A DNA stretch of 64,000 nt from Bacteroidota bacterium (GTDB lineage Bacteria; Bacteroidota; Bacteroidia; NS11-12g; UBA9320). The stretch covers positions 124,001 through 188,000 of the forward strand of contig NVWV01000005.1 of the NCBI GenBank assembly GCA_002746305.1, in the 5' to 3' direction. Shown here piece by piece: positions 7,591 to 16,133 of this stretch; position 1 is the stretch's first letter, and each line of letters begins with the position of its first letter. Both the position numbers and the translations under genes were made by a program. The notes beneath the pieces were generated by a model. It worked only from the letters and a program-made list of their open reading frames with translations, made no database searches and was not told the origin of the DNA.

Positions 7591-10409
7591 TATCTACTTA
7601 AAAACATTGATTTTTGGTTGTACAACTCTCTAAATATTGGGTCATTGGTGTCTTTAACAAAGATTATTGCTTCTCCAGTAGACTTCATTTCAGGTCCTAA
7701 CTCCTTGTTTACATTGGGGAACTTATTAAAAGAAAATATGGGTTTCTTAATAGCATAACCTTCATGTTTTGGCTTGATATCAAAGTCTTTAATTTTCTTA
7801 TCTCCAAGCATTACTTTAGTGGCAATATTCACATAAGGAACCTGATGTGCCTTGCAAATGAAAGGAATTGTTCTACTTGCTCTTGGGTTAGCTTCTATTA
7901 CATATACCTTTTCGTCTTTCACAGCAAACTGGATATTTAGTAGACCTCGTACATCCATTGCCCGGGCTATTTTTTTGGTGTACTCTTCCATTTTATTCTT
8001 GACATTTTCAGACAGACTGAATGGTGGTAATACGGCATTGCTATCACCAGAGTGAATACCTGCAGGTTCAATATGTTCCATCATCCCAACCATGATAACG
8101 TCTTCTCCATCACATATACTGTCGCTTTCTGTTTCTTCAGCCCTATCTAGGAAATGGTCAATTAGCACTTTGTTTCCTGGTAAATCACCCAATAAGCCAA
8201 TCACCGCTTTTTGTAAATCATCATCATTGATTACAATCTTCATTCCTTGACCACCCAATACATAACTGGGTCTTACAAGTACAGGGTATCCGACTTTATG
8301 AGCTACTTGGATTGCCTCATATGCATTTTCAGCTACACCAAATTTAGGATATGGGATTTCTAGATCTTTCAAGAGATTGGAAAAAGAACCTCTATCCTCT
8401 GCCAAGTCCATATTTTCAAATGAAGTACCCAGTATTTTAATTCCGTGGTCCCTCATTCGTTCACTTAGCTTAAGAGCAGTTTGCCCACCAAGTTGTACAA
8501 TCACTCCTTCTGGCTTTTCTAATTGTATGATATCCCAGAGATGTTCCCAGAATACAGGTTCAAAGTATAATTTATCTGCAGTGTTAAAGTCTGTACTTAC
8601 TGTTTCCGGATTGCAATTAATCATGATTGCCTCATAGCCCAATTCTTGTGCTGCTTTAATACCATGCACACAACTGTAGTCAAACTCAATGCCTTGCCCA
8701 ATCCTGTTTGGCCCAGAACCGATTACTATAATCTTCTTTTTATCAGAGACTTGACTTTCATTCTCTCCATCAAAGGTTGAATATAAGTAATTGGTCGGTG
8801 AGCTGAATTCGGCAGAACATGTATCCACCATTTTGTATACCCTATGAATTCCCATAGACGTGCGTTTATCATAAACGTCCATATCCGTAATGTCTCCCCC
8901 TAAGAGATGAGCTATTTGGGCATCAGCAAAACCTTTCTTTTTAGCAAGTCTAAGGACATCAACATCAATATTGTCAATAGTGTACTTTTTGATTTCTCGA
9001 TCCATTTTTACCAATTCGTAGATTTGTTCTAGGAACCACCTATCTATTTTGGTAATTTTTTGTATGGATGTAATGGGTACACCAAGTGCCATTGCATCGC
9101 GTATATGGAATATTCTATCCCAACTTGGATTCTCTAAACTATGAATAATTTGTTCTAAATTCTTCAATTCATAGCCATCAGAACCAAGGCCTAATCGTTT
9201 GATTTCTAGAGATTGACAAGCTTTTTGCAATGCCTCTTGGAAACTTCTACCAATACTCATGACCTCACCTACGGATTTCATCTGAAGGCCGAGTGTTTTA
9301 TCTGCCCCACGGAACTTATTGAAATCCCAACGAGGTATTTTAACGATGGTATAATCTATACTCGGTTCAAAGAAAGCAGAAGTGGTTTGAGTTACAGGGT
9401 TTTTTAGCTCATCCAGATAAAGACCCAAGGCTAATTTAGTGGCAATCTTAGCGATAGGATAGCCTGTAGCTTTAGATGCAAGTGCAGAACTACGAGATAC
9501 CCTTGGATTAATTTCAATGGAAATGATTTTTTCATCTTCTGGATTCACAGCAAACTGTACATTACAGCCACCAGAGAAAGTTCCTAGATTACGCATCATT
9601 TTAAATGCCATATCCCTCATTTCCTGGAAACAAGTGTCACTCAAAGTCATTGCTGGAGCAACCGTAATAGAATCTCCAGTGTGTATCCCCATAGGGTCAA
9701 AATTTTCAATCGTACAGATAACAGCTATATTGTCATTGGCATCTCTAAGAAGTTCAAGTTCATATTCTTTCCAACCAATAACAGCTTCTTCAACCAAAAC
9801 TTCATGAGTTGGAGAGGCTTCTAAACCTCTTTTGATGTACTCATCAAAATCTTCTTTTTTATGTACAAAACCACCGCCAAAACCACCAAGTGTAAAACTT
9901 GGACGTATTACGAGTGGGAAGCCAATATTCTGTGCAGCCTCTTTCGCTTCTAAGTATGAGTTTGCGACCTGAGACTTAGCAATTGGGATATCCAATTCTA
10001 TCATAAATGAGCGAAACAAATCTCTGTTCTCAGTTTTTTCTATGGCGGCTATATCAACACCAATTATTTTACAATTGTGTTTTTCCCAAAGACCAACTTC
10101 ATCTGCTTCTATTGCCAGATTTAAGGCAGTTTGTCCACCCATTGTAGGCAATACATGAGTTATGTTTTGCTCTTGTAATATTTGATCAATGCTTGCTACA
10201 GTTAAAGGGAGCAAATAAACATGTTCCGCCATGGACGGATCTGTCATAATAGTAGCAGGATTAGAATTGATTAAAGAAACTTCTACTCCTTCTTCTCTCA
10301 AACTTTGAGCGGCCTGACTACCGGAGTAGTCAAATTCGCATGCTTGTCCGATAATTATGGGTCCGCTACCGATGATAAGGACGTGTTTTATACTGCTATC
10401 TTTAGGCAT
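7590..10409 (-). CDS. carB: Carbamoyl-phosphate synthase large subunit CarB
   Basis: CarB makes carbamoyl phosphate from ammonia (supplied by CarA), bicarbonate and two ATP, for arginine and pyrimidine synthesis. Two tandem ATP-grasp halves are clear: 'VLIIGSGPIIIGQACEFDYS' at the start and 'KKIIVIGSGPNRIGQGIEFD' at the middle, with 'VIRPSFTLGGFGGG' and 'VLVRPSYVLGGQGM' as ATP-binding loops. At 939 residues it is about 130 shorter than E. coli CarB: it stops soon after 'GPEMKSTGEAIIFV', so the C-terminal MGS-like allosteric domain is missing. Flavobacterial CarB proteins are often this short. carA is not in the window. Confidence 0.97.
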   Translation of the reverse strand: MPKDSSIKHVLIIGSGPIIIGQACEFDYSGSQAAQSLREEGVEVSLINSNPATIMTDPSMAEHVYLLPLTVASIDQILQEQNITHVLPTMGGQTALNLAIEADEVGLWEKHNCKIIGVDIAAIEKTENRDLFRSFMIELDIPIAKSQVANSYLEAKEAAQNIGFPLVIRPSFTLGGFGGGFVHKKEDFDEYIKRGLEASPTHEVLVEEAVIGWKEYELELLRDANDNIAVICTIENFDPMGIHTGDSITVAPAMTLSDTCFQEMRDMAFKMMRNLGTFSGGCNVQFAVNPEDEKIISIEINPRVSRSSALASKATGYPIAKIATKLALGLYLDELKNPVTQTTSAFFEPSIDYTIVKIPRWDFNKFRGADKTLGLQMKSVGEVMSIGRSFQEALQKACQSLEIKRLGLGSDGYELKNLEQIIHSLENPSWDRIFHIRDAMALGVPITSIQKITKIDRWFLEQIYELVKMDREIKKYTIDNIDVDVLRLAKKKGFADAQIAHLLGGDITDMDVYDKRTSMGIHRVYKMVDTCSAEFSSPTNYLYSTFDGENESQVSDKKKIIVIGSGPNRIGQGIEFDYSCVHGIKAAQELGYEAIMINCNPETVSTDFNTADKLYFEPVFWEHLWDIIQLEKPEGVIVQLGGQTALKLSERMRDHGIKILGTSFENMDLAEDRGSFSNLLKDLEIPYPKFGVAENAYEAIQVAHKVGYPVLVRPSYVLGGQGMKIVINDDDLQKAVIGLLGDLPGNKVLIDHFLDRAEETESDSICDGEDVIMVGMMEHIEPAGIHSGDSNAVLPPFSLSENVKNKMEEYTKKIARAMDVRGLLNIQFAVKDEKVYVIEANPRASRTIPFICKAHQVPYVNIATKVMLGDKKIKDFDIKPKHEGYAIKKPIFSFNKFPNVNKELGPEMKSTGEAIIFVKDTNDPIFRELYNQKSMFLSR

Positions 10410-10426
10410 TATGGTTTAAAATTGGG

Positions 10427-10456
10427 CAAAGTTATTTGAGAAAAATGAGCCTACAA
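10427..10456 (-). promoter_or_regulatory. Bacteroidota-type promoter for carB
   Basis: Read on the minus strand, TTG (10454-10456), a 19-base spacer, and a perfect TAnnTTTG box (TAACTTTG, 10427-10434). The box lies 17 bases before the carB ATG, so the leader would be about ten bases long. This is one of the best two-part promoter matches in the window. Confidence 0.65.
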
Positions 10457-10541
10457 GGGATGTGGAAAATGGGAGGTGAAAAATTAGTAAATGACAAGCC
10501 CTAAAGACAATAATTGAATAAGATTCAAAGTTCATTTTATA

Positions 10542-11117
10542 ATGAAGTGGTTTTTTGTATTCCTTATTTCTGGTGCTGTTTTAAGTTGTTCGTTTAAGAG
10601 CTCTGATAATCAGCCTATTGAATCAGTAGAGTCGTCTAAATATGATACGTTAACCTATCCTAAATTTTTAGATCAAGTGAAAGGTAATAAGGCAAATTAT
10701 GACATTGTTAAAAAAAGAGAATTGCTCTTTGAATGTGTACATGAAGCAATACCTTATTATTGGAAAGGCACACCTTGGACCTTTACTGGTCATACTACAA
10801 GTCCTAAAAATGGAGAGATAGCATGCGGTTATTATGTCACCAATACACTCCATGCATTAGGGTTCAAGATAAACAGATTTAAACTTGCTCAAGAAGTTAG
10901 TGCTGTAATGATTAAGCAGCTGACAGTAAATGTAAAGCACCTTTCCAGTATAGATGAATTGTCTAAATATTTAGGCAAACAACAAACCAACGATGCCTTT
11001 ATTATTGGTTTGGATTTTCATACTGGTTATGTAACAAAGGAAGGGGCAGAATATTATTTTATTCATTCTAACTACATAGATAATCAAGGGGTTGTGAAAG
11101 AATTATTAAGAGAATAA
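10542..11117 (+). CDS. Lipoprotein with possible papain-like (NlpC/P60-like) cysteine hydrolase fold
   Basis: 191 residues with a lipoprotein signal ending in a lipobox ('GAVLSCS'). The mature part has a Cys after a tryptophan- and glycine-rich stretch ('WKGTPWTFTGHT', then 'GEIACGYYVTNTLHALGF') and a later His in 'IIGLDFHTGYVTKEG' followed by 'YYFIHSNY'. The order Cys, then His in a 'GxDxHxG' strand, resembles NlpC/P60 and other papain-like peptidases or amidases. This assignment is inference. No operon partner is evident; it is flanked by a divergent carB and a convergent gene. Confidence 0.6.
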   Translation: MKWFFVFLISGAVLSCSFKSSDNQPIESVESSKYDTLTYPKFLDQVKGNKANYDIVKKRELLFECVHEAIPYYWKGTPWTFTGHTTSPKNGEIACGYYVTNTLHALGFKINRFKLAQEVSAVMIKQLTVNVKHLSSIDELSKYLGKQQTNDAFIIGLDFHTGYVTKEGAEYYFIHSNYIDNQGVVKELLRE

Positions 11118-11193
11118 CAGGCTCTCAAACAAAGTAATTCTTTTATGATAGGTAGTTTAATTCAAAATGATAAACTGATAAATAATTGGTAGC

Positions 11194-11547
11194 CTATATC
11201 AATTCTTCTTCCTCAAAGTAATTAATAATATGGTGACGCAGATACATTTCTTGTTCCATCATATCTTGATTAGGAAGTTTTTCAAGTAAATTCCAAACGG
11301 GCCAACCTTTGTTATCAATACCTTCTAACTCATAATGTCCTGATGTGCTTAATACTCGACATGTGGCAATATGCATTAGCTTTACCTTTTCTTCTTTCTT
11401 AAATTCAGTTTGGGTACTACCCAGTTCTCGCATTCCAATGATATATAATATTGCACTTAAATCAGGGTTCTTGCCGAAAACTTGTTGGATTAACTCTCTT
11501 ATTTTGAACCATTTATCTTTTATGGATATCTCTTCATGTCCGCTCAT
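11194..11547 (-). CDS. Conserved hypothetical protein, 117 residues
   Basis: A soluble, probably cytoplasmic protein without signal peptide or membrane segment. Recognisable features are 'DLSAILYIIGMRELG', 'MHIATCRVLSTSGHYEL' and an acidic C-terminus ('YFEEEELI'). It looks like a small conserved Bacteroidota protein of unknown role. It is divergent from the GH3-like gene, whose start is 46 bases away. Confidence 0.7.
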   Translation of the reverse strand: MSGHEEISIKDKWFKIRELIQQVFGKNPDLSAILYIIGMRELGSTQTEFKKEEKVKLMHIATCRVLSTSGHYELEGIDNKGWPVWNLLEKLPNQDMMEQEMYLRHHIINYFEEEELI

Positions 11548-11593
11548 TATTCTTGTTATGTTATTTTTTATCTGTGAATGTTAGTTTTGTCTT

Positions 11594-13135
11594 ATGTCAA
11601 CACTCTTGCAAAGATTACTAACCGAGGCTAAAAACCGTGGTGTTTTTATAAAAGTTAATATAGAGCAAGGAGAGGCAATTCAGAAAAAGACCCTTAATAA
11701 GTTAATTCAGAAGGCTCAAGGAACGGCATTTGGCAGAAGATATAACTTCAAGGAACTTATAGATTCGGACACCTTACTTTCAGATTATCAGGAGAGTACA
11801 GCTATGGGAGATTATATTCATATGTTGCCATGGTGGACAAGGGCCAGACTCGGAGAAGACAATGTTTGCTGGAGTGAACCCATAAAAAATTATGCTGTTA
11901 GCTCTGGCACCTCAGATGGAAGTAGTAAGTATATACCTGTAAGTGATCAAATGCTAAAGTACATTAGACGTGCAAGCATGCGACAAGTACTGAGTATTAT
12001 TCAAACAGATGTTCCCAAGGATCATATTGCTAAAAAGTGGTTAATGATTGGAGGAAGTACAGAGTTGGAGTATAATGGGACGTATTATAGCGGAGATTTG
12101 AGTGGAATTACAACTGGATCTGTGCCAATTTTATTTCAAAGACTATCAAAACCAGGTATTCACATTAGAAAAGAGAAAAATTGGAGAGAGAAAATTGCTA
12201 AGATAACAGAGGAAGCGAGGGATTGGGATGTGGGATTAGTAGCAGGTGTTCCAGCATGGATTAAATTATTGATGGAGAGTATAATAGATCGATATGACCT
12301 AGACAATATCCATGATATATGGCCTCATTTTGAGGCGTATATTCATGGAGGTGTTGCTCTTAGTCCATATAAAAAATCACTAGATGGTTTAATGGGACGG
12401 CCCATTAAATACTTTGAGACATACTTGGCCTCAGAAGGCTTTATCGCTTATCAAACAAGGTTAGATAACGAAGGAGGAATGCGTCTTTTAATTCGTAATG
12501 GTATTTATTACGAGTTTGTACCCTTTACTCGTGAGAATTTTACGGAAAATGGAGAGCTAAATCCAGGAGCAAAATCTTTAACACTATCTCAAGTAAATGA
12601 TAAGGATGAGTACGCACTGCTTATATCAACCTGTAGTGGTGCATGGCGGTATCTCATAGGAGATACGATTAGATTTACCAACTTGGACCGATGTGAAATT
12701 AAAATAACAGGGAGAACAAAGCATTTCTTATCTCTTTGTGGAGAGCATCTCTCAGTTGATAACATGACCAAGGCCTTGGAGCTGGTAGCAAATGACTATG
12801 ATGTCAGTTTTGAAGAGTTTACCGTTTGTGGTATTCCATATAAGGGATTCTTCGCACATGAGTGGTACATTTCATGTGATGATGATCAACTTATGGAAAA
12901 GGGAAATGAAATAAGAGATAAACTGGATATGACATTAAAGGTATTAAATGATGATTACCGAGTGGAGAGATCTGCTGCTCTCAAAGCAGTTAAGGTACAC
13001 CTGCTACCCACTTTAAAGTTTTATGAGTGGATGAGCCTAAACGGGAAAGAAGGTTCACAAAACAAATTCCCTAGAGTTCTTAAAAAAGAAATGTTAGATA
13101 ATTGGAAAGCCTTTTTAGGTACAACTAATTCGTAA
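11594..13135 (+). CDS. GH3 auxin-responsive promoter family acyl-adenylate enzyme
   Basis: A 513-residue member of the GH3 superfamily, related to plant acyl-acid amido synthetases and to ANL acyl-adenylating enzymes. The ATP/AMP loop is 'AVSSGTSDGSSKYIPVS'; 'ETYLASEGFIAYQ' and 'YLIGDTIRFTN' correspond to later adenylation motifs, and 'EHLSVDNMTKALE' to the hinge region. GH3 proteins are common in Bacteroidota and their substrates there are unknown to me. The next gene starts on the last base of its stop codon (TAATG), which indicates coupling. Confidence 0.92.
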   Translation: MSTLLQRLLTEAKNRGVFIKVNIEQGEAIQKKTLNKLIQKAQGTAFGRRYNFKELIDSDTLLSDYQESTAMGDYIHMLPWWTRARLGEDNVCWSEPIKNYAVSSGTSDGSSKYIPVSDQMLKYIRRASMRQVLSIIQTDVPKDHIAKKWLMIGGSTELEYNGTYYSGDLSGITTGSVPILFQRLSKPGIHIRKEKNWREKIAKITEEARDWDVGLVAGVPAWIKLLMESIIDRYDLDNIHDIWPHFEAYIHGGVALSPYKKSLDGLMGRPIKYFETYLASEGFIAYQTRLDNEGGMRLLIRNGIYYEFVPFTRENFTENGELNPGAKSLTLSQVNDKDEYALLISTCSGAWRYLIGDTIRFTNLDRCEIKITGRTKHFLSLCGEHLSVDNMTKALELVANDYDVSFEEFTVCGIPYKGFFAHEWYISCDDDQLMEKGNEIRDKLDMTLKVLNDDYRVERSAALKAVKVHLLPTLKFYEWMSLNGKEGSQNKFPRVLKKEMLDNWKAFLGTTNS

Positions 13136-13296
13136 TGTGGATTTATGGATACTTTGTTTTTGCAATGGTTCTAGCATATTCCATTGGCAATAATTCTAAG
13201 AAAAATGGTTACGGTTTTTGGCGTAGTTTTGTTTTTATGCTCCTCCTCTGTGCCGTGGTCCTAGCTTTTTTGATAAAGCAGTTCAAGGGAAGCTAG
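13135..13296 (+). CDS. Small two-helix membrane protein (53 residues)
   Basis: A short frame starting on the final A of the GH3 gene's stop (TAATG). It begins 'MWIYGYFVFAMVLAYSIG', has a short polar stretch 'NNSKKNGYGFWRS' and a second hydrophobic segment 'FVFMLLLCAVVLAFLI', ending 'KQFKGS'. The 'GYGFWRSF' turn between two helices recalls small Bacteroidota membrane proteins with an 'IGFGWSF' turn. Its stop overlaps the stop of convergent dusB by four bases. The coupled start and two clean helices support a real gene; function unknown. Confidence 0.6.
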   Translation: MWIYGYFVFAMVLAYSIGNNSKKNGYGFWRSFVFMLLLCAVVLAFLIKQFKGS

Positions 13297-14285
13297 GCAA
13301 ATTCGTAATGACCAAATTTTTGACTTACCTCATCCAGAATAGCATAAATTTCGTTTTCGTCCATAGTAGTAACAAGACGAGTCCTATATTCCTTGAAATG
13401 GGTAACACCTCTAAAGTAGTTGCTATAGTGTCTTCTCATTTCAACTATACCAAGGACATCACCTTTCCATTTCATACTAAATTCGAAATGACGCTTGCAC
13501 ACATCCACTCGTTGAGCTATAGTGGGAGGAGCAAATTTTTCTCCAGTTGCTAAGTAGTGTTTTATCTCATTAAAAATCCAAGGATATCCTATAGAAGCAC
13601 GACCAATCATGATTCCATCTACCTGGTACCTTTCCTTGTATAGTTTCGCTTTTTCAGGACTGTCAATATCTCCATTGCCAAAGATTGGAATATGAATACG
13701 AGGATTTTCTTTAATCTTTCCTATCAAACTCCAATCAGCATCACCTTTGTACATCTGCTTACGGGTACGACCATGTATGCTAAGCCCCTTAATTCCAACG
13801 TCTTGAAGTCTTTCCGCTACTTCCTCAATGTACTTGGTATTATCGTCCCAACCCAATCTTGTTTTTACTGTAACAGGCAAGTCCGTACTTTTTACGATTT
13901 CTGAAGTCATTTCCACCATCTTAGGAATGTCTTGTAGAATGCCAGCTCCTGCACCTTTACAAGCGACCTTTTTTACAGGACAACCATAGTTTATATCAAT
14001 GATGTCCGGTTTCGCAGCAGTTGTGATTTCTGTAGCTTCTCGCATGGAATTGATATCATTCCCAAAGATTTGAATTCCAATAGGTCTTTCATACTCGAAT
14101 ATGTCGAGTTTTTGAGTGCTTTTAACAGCGTCTCTTATGAGTCCTTCAGAAGAAATAAATTCGGTGTACATCACGTCTGCACCGTTTTCCTTGCATACAG
14201 CACGAAAAGGAGGATCGCTAACGTCCTCCATTGGAGCGAGTAATAGTGGAAACTCGCCTACTTCTATATTGCCTATTTTTACCAT
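13293..14285 (-). CDS. dusB: tRNA-dihydrouridine synthase DusB
   Basis: A flavin-dependent enzyme reducing uridines in the tRNA D-loop. 'LLLAPMEDVSDPPFRAVCKE' is the FMN-binding start, 'DINYGCPVKKVACKGAGAGI' carries the catalytic-site Cys, 'TVKTRLGWD', 'LSIHGRTRKQMYKG' and 'GNGDI...DGIMIGRASIGYPWI' complete the Dus pattern. I start at the ATG at 14285 ('MVKIGNIEVGEF', 331 residues); the longer frame from 14357 runs into the divergent CPBP gene. Bacteroidota usually carry a single DusB-type enzyme. Confidence 0.95.
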   Translation of the reverse strand: MVKIGNIEVGEFPLLLAPMEDVSDPPFRAVCKENGADVMYTEFISSEGLIRDAVKSTQKLDIFEYERPIGIQIFGNDINSMREATEITTAAKPDIIDINYGCPVKKVACKGAGAGILQDIPKMVEMTSEIVKSTDLPVTVKTRLGWDDNTKYIEEVAERLQDVGIKGLSIHGRTRKQMYKGDADWSLIGKIKENPRIHIPIFGNGDIDSPEKAKLYKERYQVDGIMIGRASIGYPWIFNEIKHYLATGEKFAPPTIAQRVDVCKRHFEFSMKWKGDVLGIVEMRRHYSNYFRGVTHFKEYRTRLVTTMDENEIYAILDEVSQKFGHYEFA

Positions 14286-14304
14286 ATTTGCCCAAATTTT
14301 AGGT

Positions 14305-15267
14305 ATGGACCATTTTGAAGACTTCAAAGATACAGAAACCTTAGTTGAGAGACCCAATAGATTCCAAGCATTACTGCATCTTATTCTGGGATTTTTATTT
14401 TTTATTGGTAGCTTATTTATTTTAGGAAGTTTAGCAGTTATAATCTGTTCCTATCTTATCTCAGGAACTACAATTGATTTATCTGCCATGATGGATCTGT
14501 TAAACGATTTAAAATCGCATCCTTTTGTTCTTAAACTATTTATTTTCATTAGTTCTTCTCTACCGATGATAGTTGCTTCATTGTTAACCTTGATATTTAT
14601 TAAGGCTACTGCTAAAGACTATCTGCTCTTGAACTTTCCCAAAAGTATGAAGTGGTTTCTACTTTCAATGGTATTTGTGTTTATAAGTATTCCTTTGATG
14701 GGTGTGATGTTAGAGGTTAATAAGCTAATTGATTTTTCGCAATGGCCAGATTTTCACAAATGGTTAATTACACAAGAAAATACAAATAATGGTATTTACG
14801 AAGCGATGGTAGGAGATAAGGGAGCAATGTCTTTTTTATCTAGCATCTTATTTATGGCCCTGGTCCCTGCTTTGGTTGAAGAAATTTTCTTTAGAGGTTT
14901 TTTAATGAATGCATTCAATGGACTATTTAAGAATATGCACATTGCGATTTTCATTACAGCCATAATTTTCAGCTTGATTCACATGCAGTTTATGAAAATT
15001 ATTCCAATGTTCTTTTTAGCTATTGTATTTGGTTATGCTGCTTACTGGACAGGGACAATTTGGACATCCATTATAGCACATTTTATCAATAATACATTGG
15101 CTGTAATACAGCTTTATTATCTAACAGACGGAAGCTACGAAGAGGCTTTAGAACAGAGTTCAAAAATTGCTCCTGCTTTAAATATTGTATTCGGAATCGG
15201 AGTCATTGTCTTATTCTATTATTTACAACGAAACTCAACAACCAAAACACAGAACTTTTATGTCTAA
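14305..15267 (+). CDS. CPBP family intramembrane metalloprotease
   Basis: A 320-residue polytopic membrane protein of the CPBP (CAAX protease / bacteriocin-processing, ABI) family. The signature glutamates and Arg are in 'VPALVEEIFFRGFLMNAF', followed by 'FSLIHMQ' and 'HFINNTLAV', which supply the metal-binding His/Asn residues. About eight hydrophobic helices are visible. The start at 14305 ('MDHFEDFKDTE') avoids overlap with dusB, only 19 bases away and divergent. The stop overlaps the cdsA start by eight bases (ATGTCTAA). Substrates of such proteases in Bacteroidota are mostly unknown. Confidence 0.92.
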   Translation: MDHFEDFKDTETLVERPNRFQALLHLILGFLFFIGSLFILGSLAVIICSYLISGTTIDLSAMMDLLNDLKSHPFVLKLFIFISSSLPMIVASLLTLIFIKATAKDYLLLNFPKSMKWFLLSMVFVFISIPLMGVMLEVNKLIDFSQWPDFHKWLITQENTNNGIYEAMVGDKGAMSFLSSILFMALVPALVEEIFFRGFLMNAFNGLFKNMHIAIFITAIIFSLIHMQFMKIIPMFFLAIVFGYAAYWTGTIWTSIIAHFINNTLAVIQLYYLTDGSYEEALEQSSKIAPALNIVFGIGVIVLFYYLQRNSTTKTQNFYV

Positions 15268-16051
15268 CGTATCTCTAAGGATAATTTTTGGGATTGTTTA
15301 TGTAGGCTTAATGCTTGCAGGAGCATTATTAGGGCACCCTTACTTTGGAGTCCTAATGGCCTTATTGGCTTTTCTATCTATCAATGAAATAGCGGTATTG
15401 GCCAAAAAAGAATCGAACCAACACCTATGGATTAATCCTATTGTTTTTGCAGGTTTAATTCTTTATTTGACATTTGTTGGAGCAAGGGAATTGGATTTGA
15501 AAGCCTATGTAATTGTATGGGGTATACAACTTGCTTGTTTATATATTTCCTATAGCGAGTTGAAGACTAAAGGGTCTTTGAATTACATCTCAACTACACT
15601 TTATTTATGGTTGCCATTAGGTATGATGGCTATTTGGTTTATGCAGAATCAGGAGAATAATTGGCAGTATATTTTGTTTTATCTTGTTACCATTTGGCTA
15701 TATGATTCTATGGCCTACGTTGTTGGTAAATCAATCGGTAAAAGACCCATTTTTCCGAAAGTTTCCCCTAATAAAACAATAGAAGGAACCGTTGGAGGTT
15801 TTGTGATTACAATTGGAGTAATGAGTCTCCTAAACCTGTACTTGTTTAAACTTCCGATGGATGCATATATCCTTGCTACAATAATCATTTTCTTCGCCAC
15901 TTTTGGAGACTTTGTAGAGTCATTTATGAAGCGAAAGATTGGTGTTAAAGATAGCGGAAACCTAATACCCGGTCATGGAGGGATTTTGGACAGACTAGAC
16001 TCCATTTATCTGTCGGCATTGCCATATTTGGTCATATTATTACTACTATGA
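15260..16051 (+). CDS. cdsA: Phosphatidate cytidylyltransferase CdsA
   Basis: CdsA makes CDP-diacylglycerol from phosphatidate and CTP at the inner membrane. The protein (263 residues from the ATG at 15260) has many membrane helices and the C-terminal signature 'KDSGNLIPGHGGILDRLDS'; 'SPNKTIEGTVGGF' is a second family motif. The start overlaps the CPBP stop by eight bases. Phosphatidylserine decarboxylase, acting later in the same phospholipid pathway, lies two genes downstream. Confidence 0.95.
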   Translation: MSNVSLRIIFGIVYVGLMLAGALLGHPYFGVLMALLAFLSINEIAVLAKKESNQHLWINPIVFAGLILYLTFVGARELDLKAYVIVWGIQLACLYISYSELKTKGSLNYISTTLYLWLPLGMMAIWFMQNQENNWQYILFYLVTIWLYDSMAYVVGKSIGKRPIFPKVSPNKTIEGTVGGFVITIGVMSLLNLYLFKLPMDAYILATIIIFFATFGDFVESFMKRKIGVKDSGNLIPGHGGILDRLDSIYLSALPYLVILLLL

Positions 16052-16095
16052 CGAAAAAACTTGGTTTTGGTAGAATTACCATCCATTAGAATAAA

Positions 16096-16103
16096 TACAT
16101 TTG
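16096..16103 (+). promoter_or_regulatory. -7 element (TACATTTG) before glutamate dehydrogenase
   Basis: A perfect TAnnTTTG box, 30 bases before the ATG at 16134. No TTG is found at the expected 17-23 base spacing, so only the -7 half is supported. Confidence 0.4.
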
Positions 16104-16133
16104 CCCTATAATAACATAAACAAAACGTTCATA

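Noticed and set aside
14116..14304. N-terminal extension of the CPBP protease
   Set aside because: It is antisense to the FMN-binding part of DusB; the ATG at 14305 gives the normal family length.
14305..15267. Abortive-infection (Abi) phage defence gene
   Set aside because: The CPBP family is sometimes labelled Abi, but this gene is coupled to cdsA and surrounded by housekeeping genes, with no defence neighbours.
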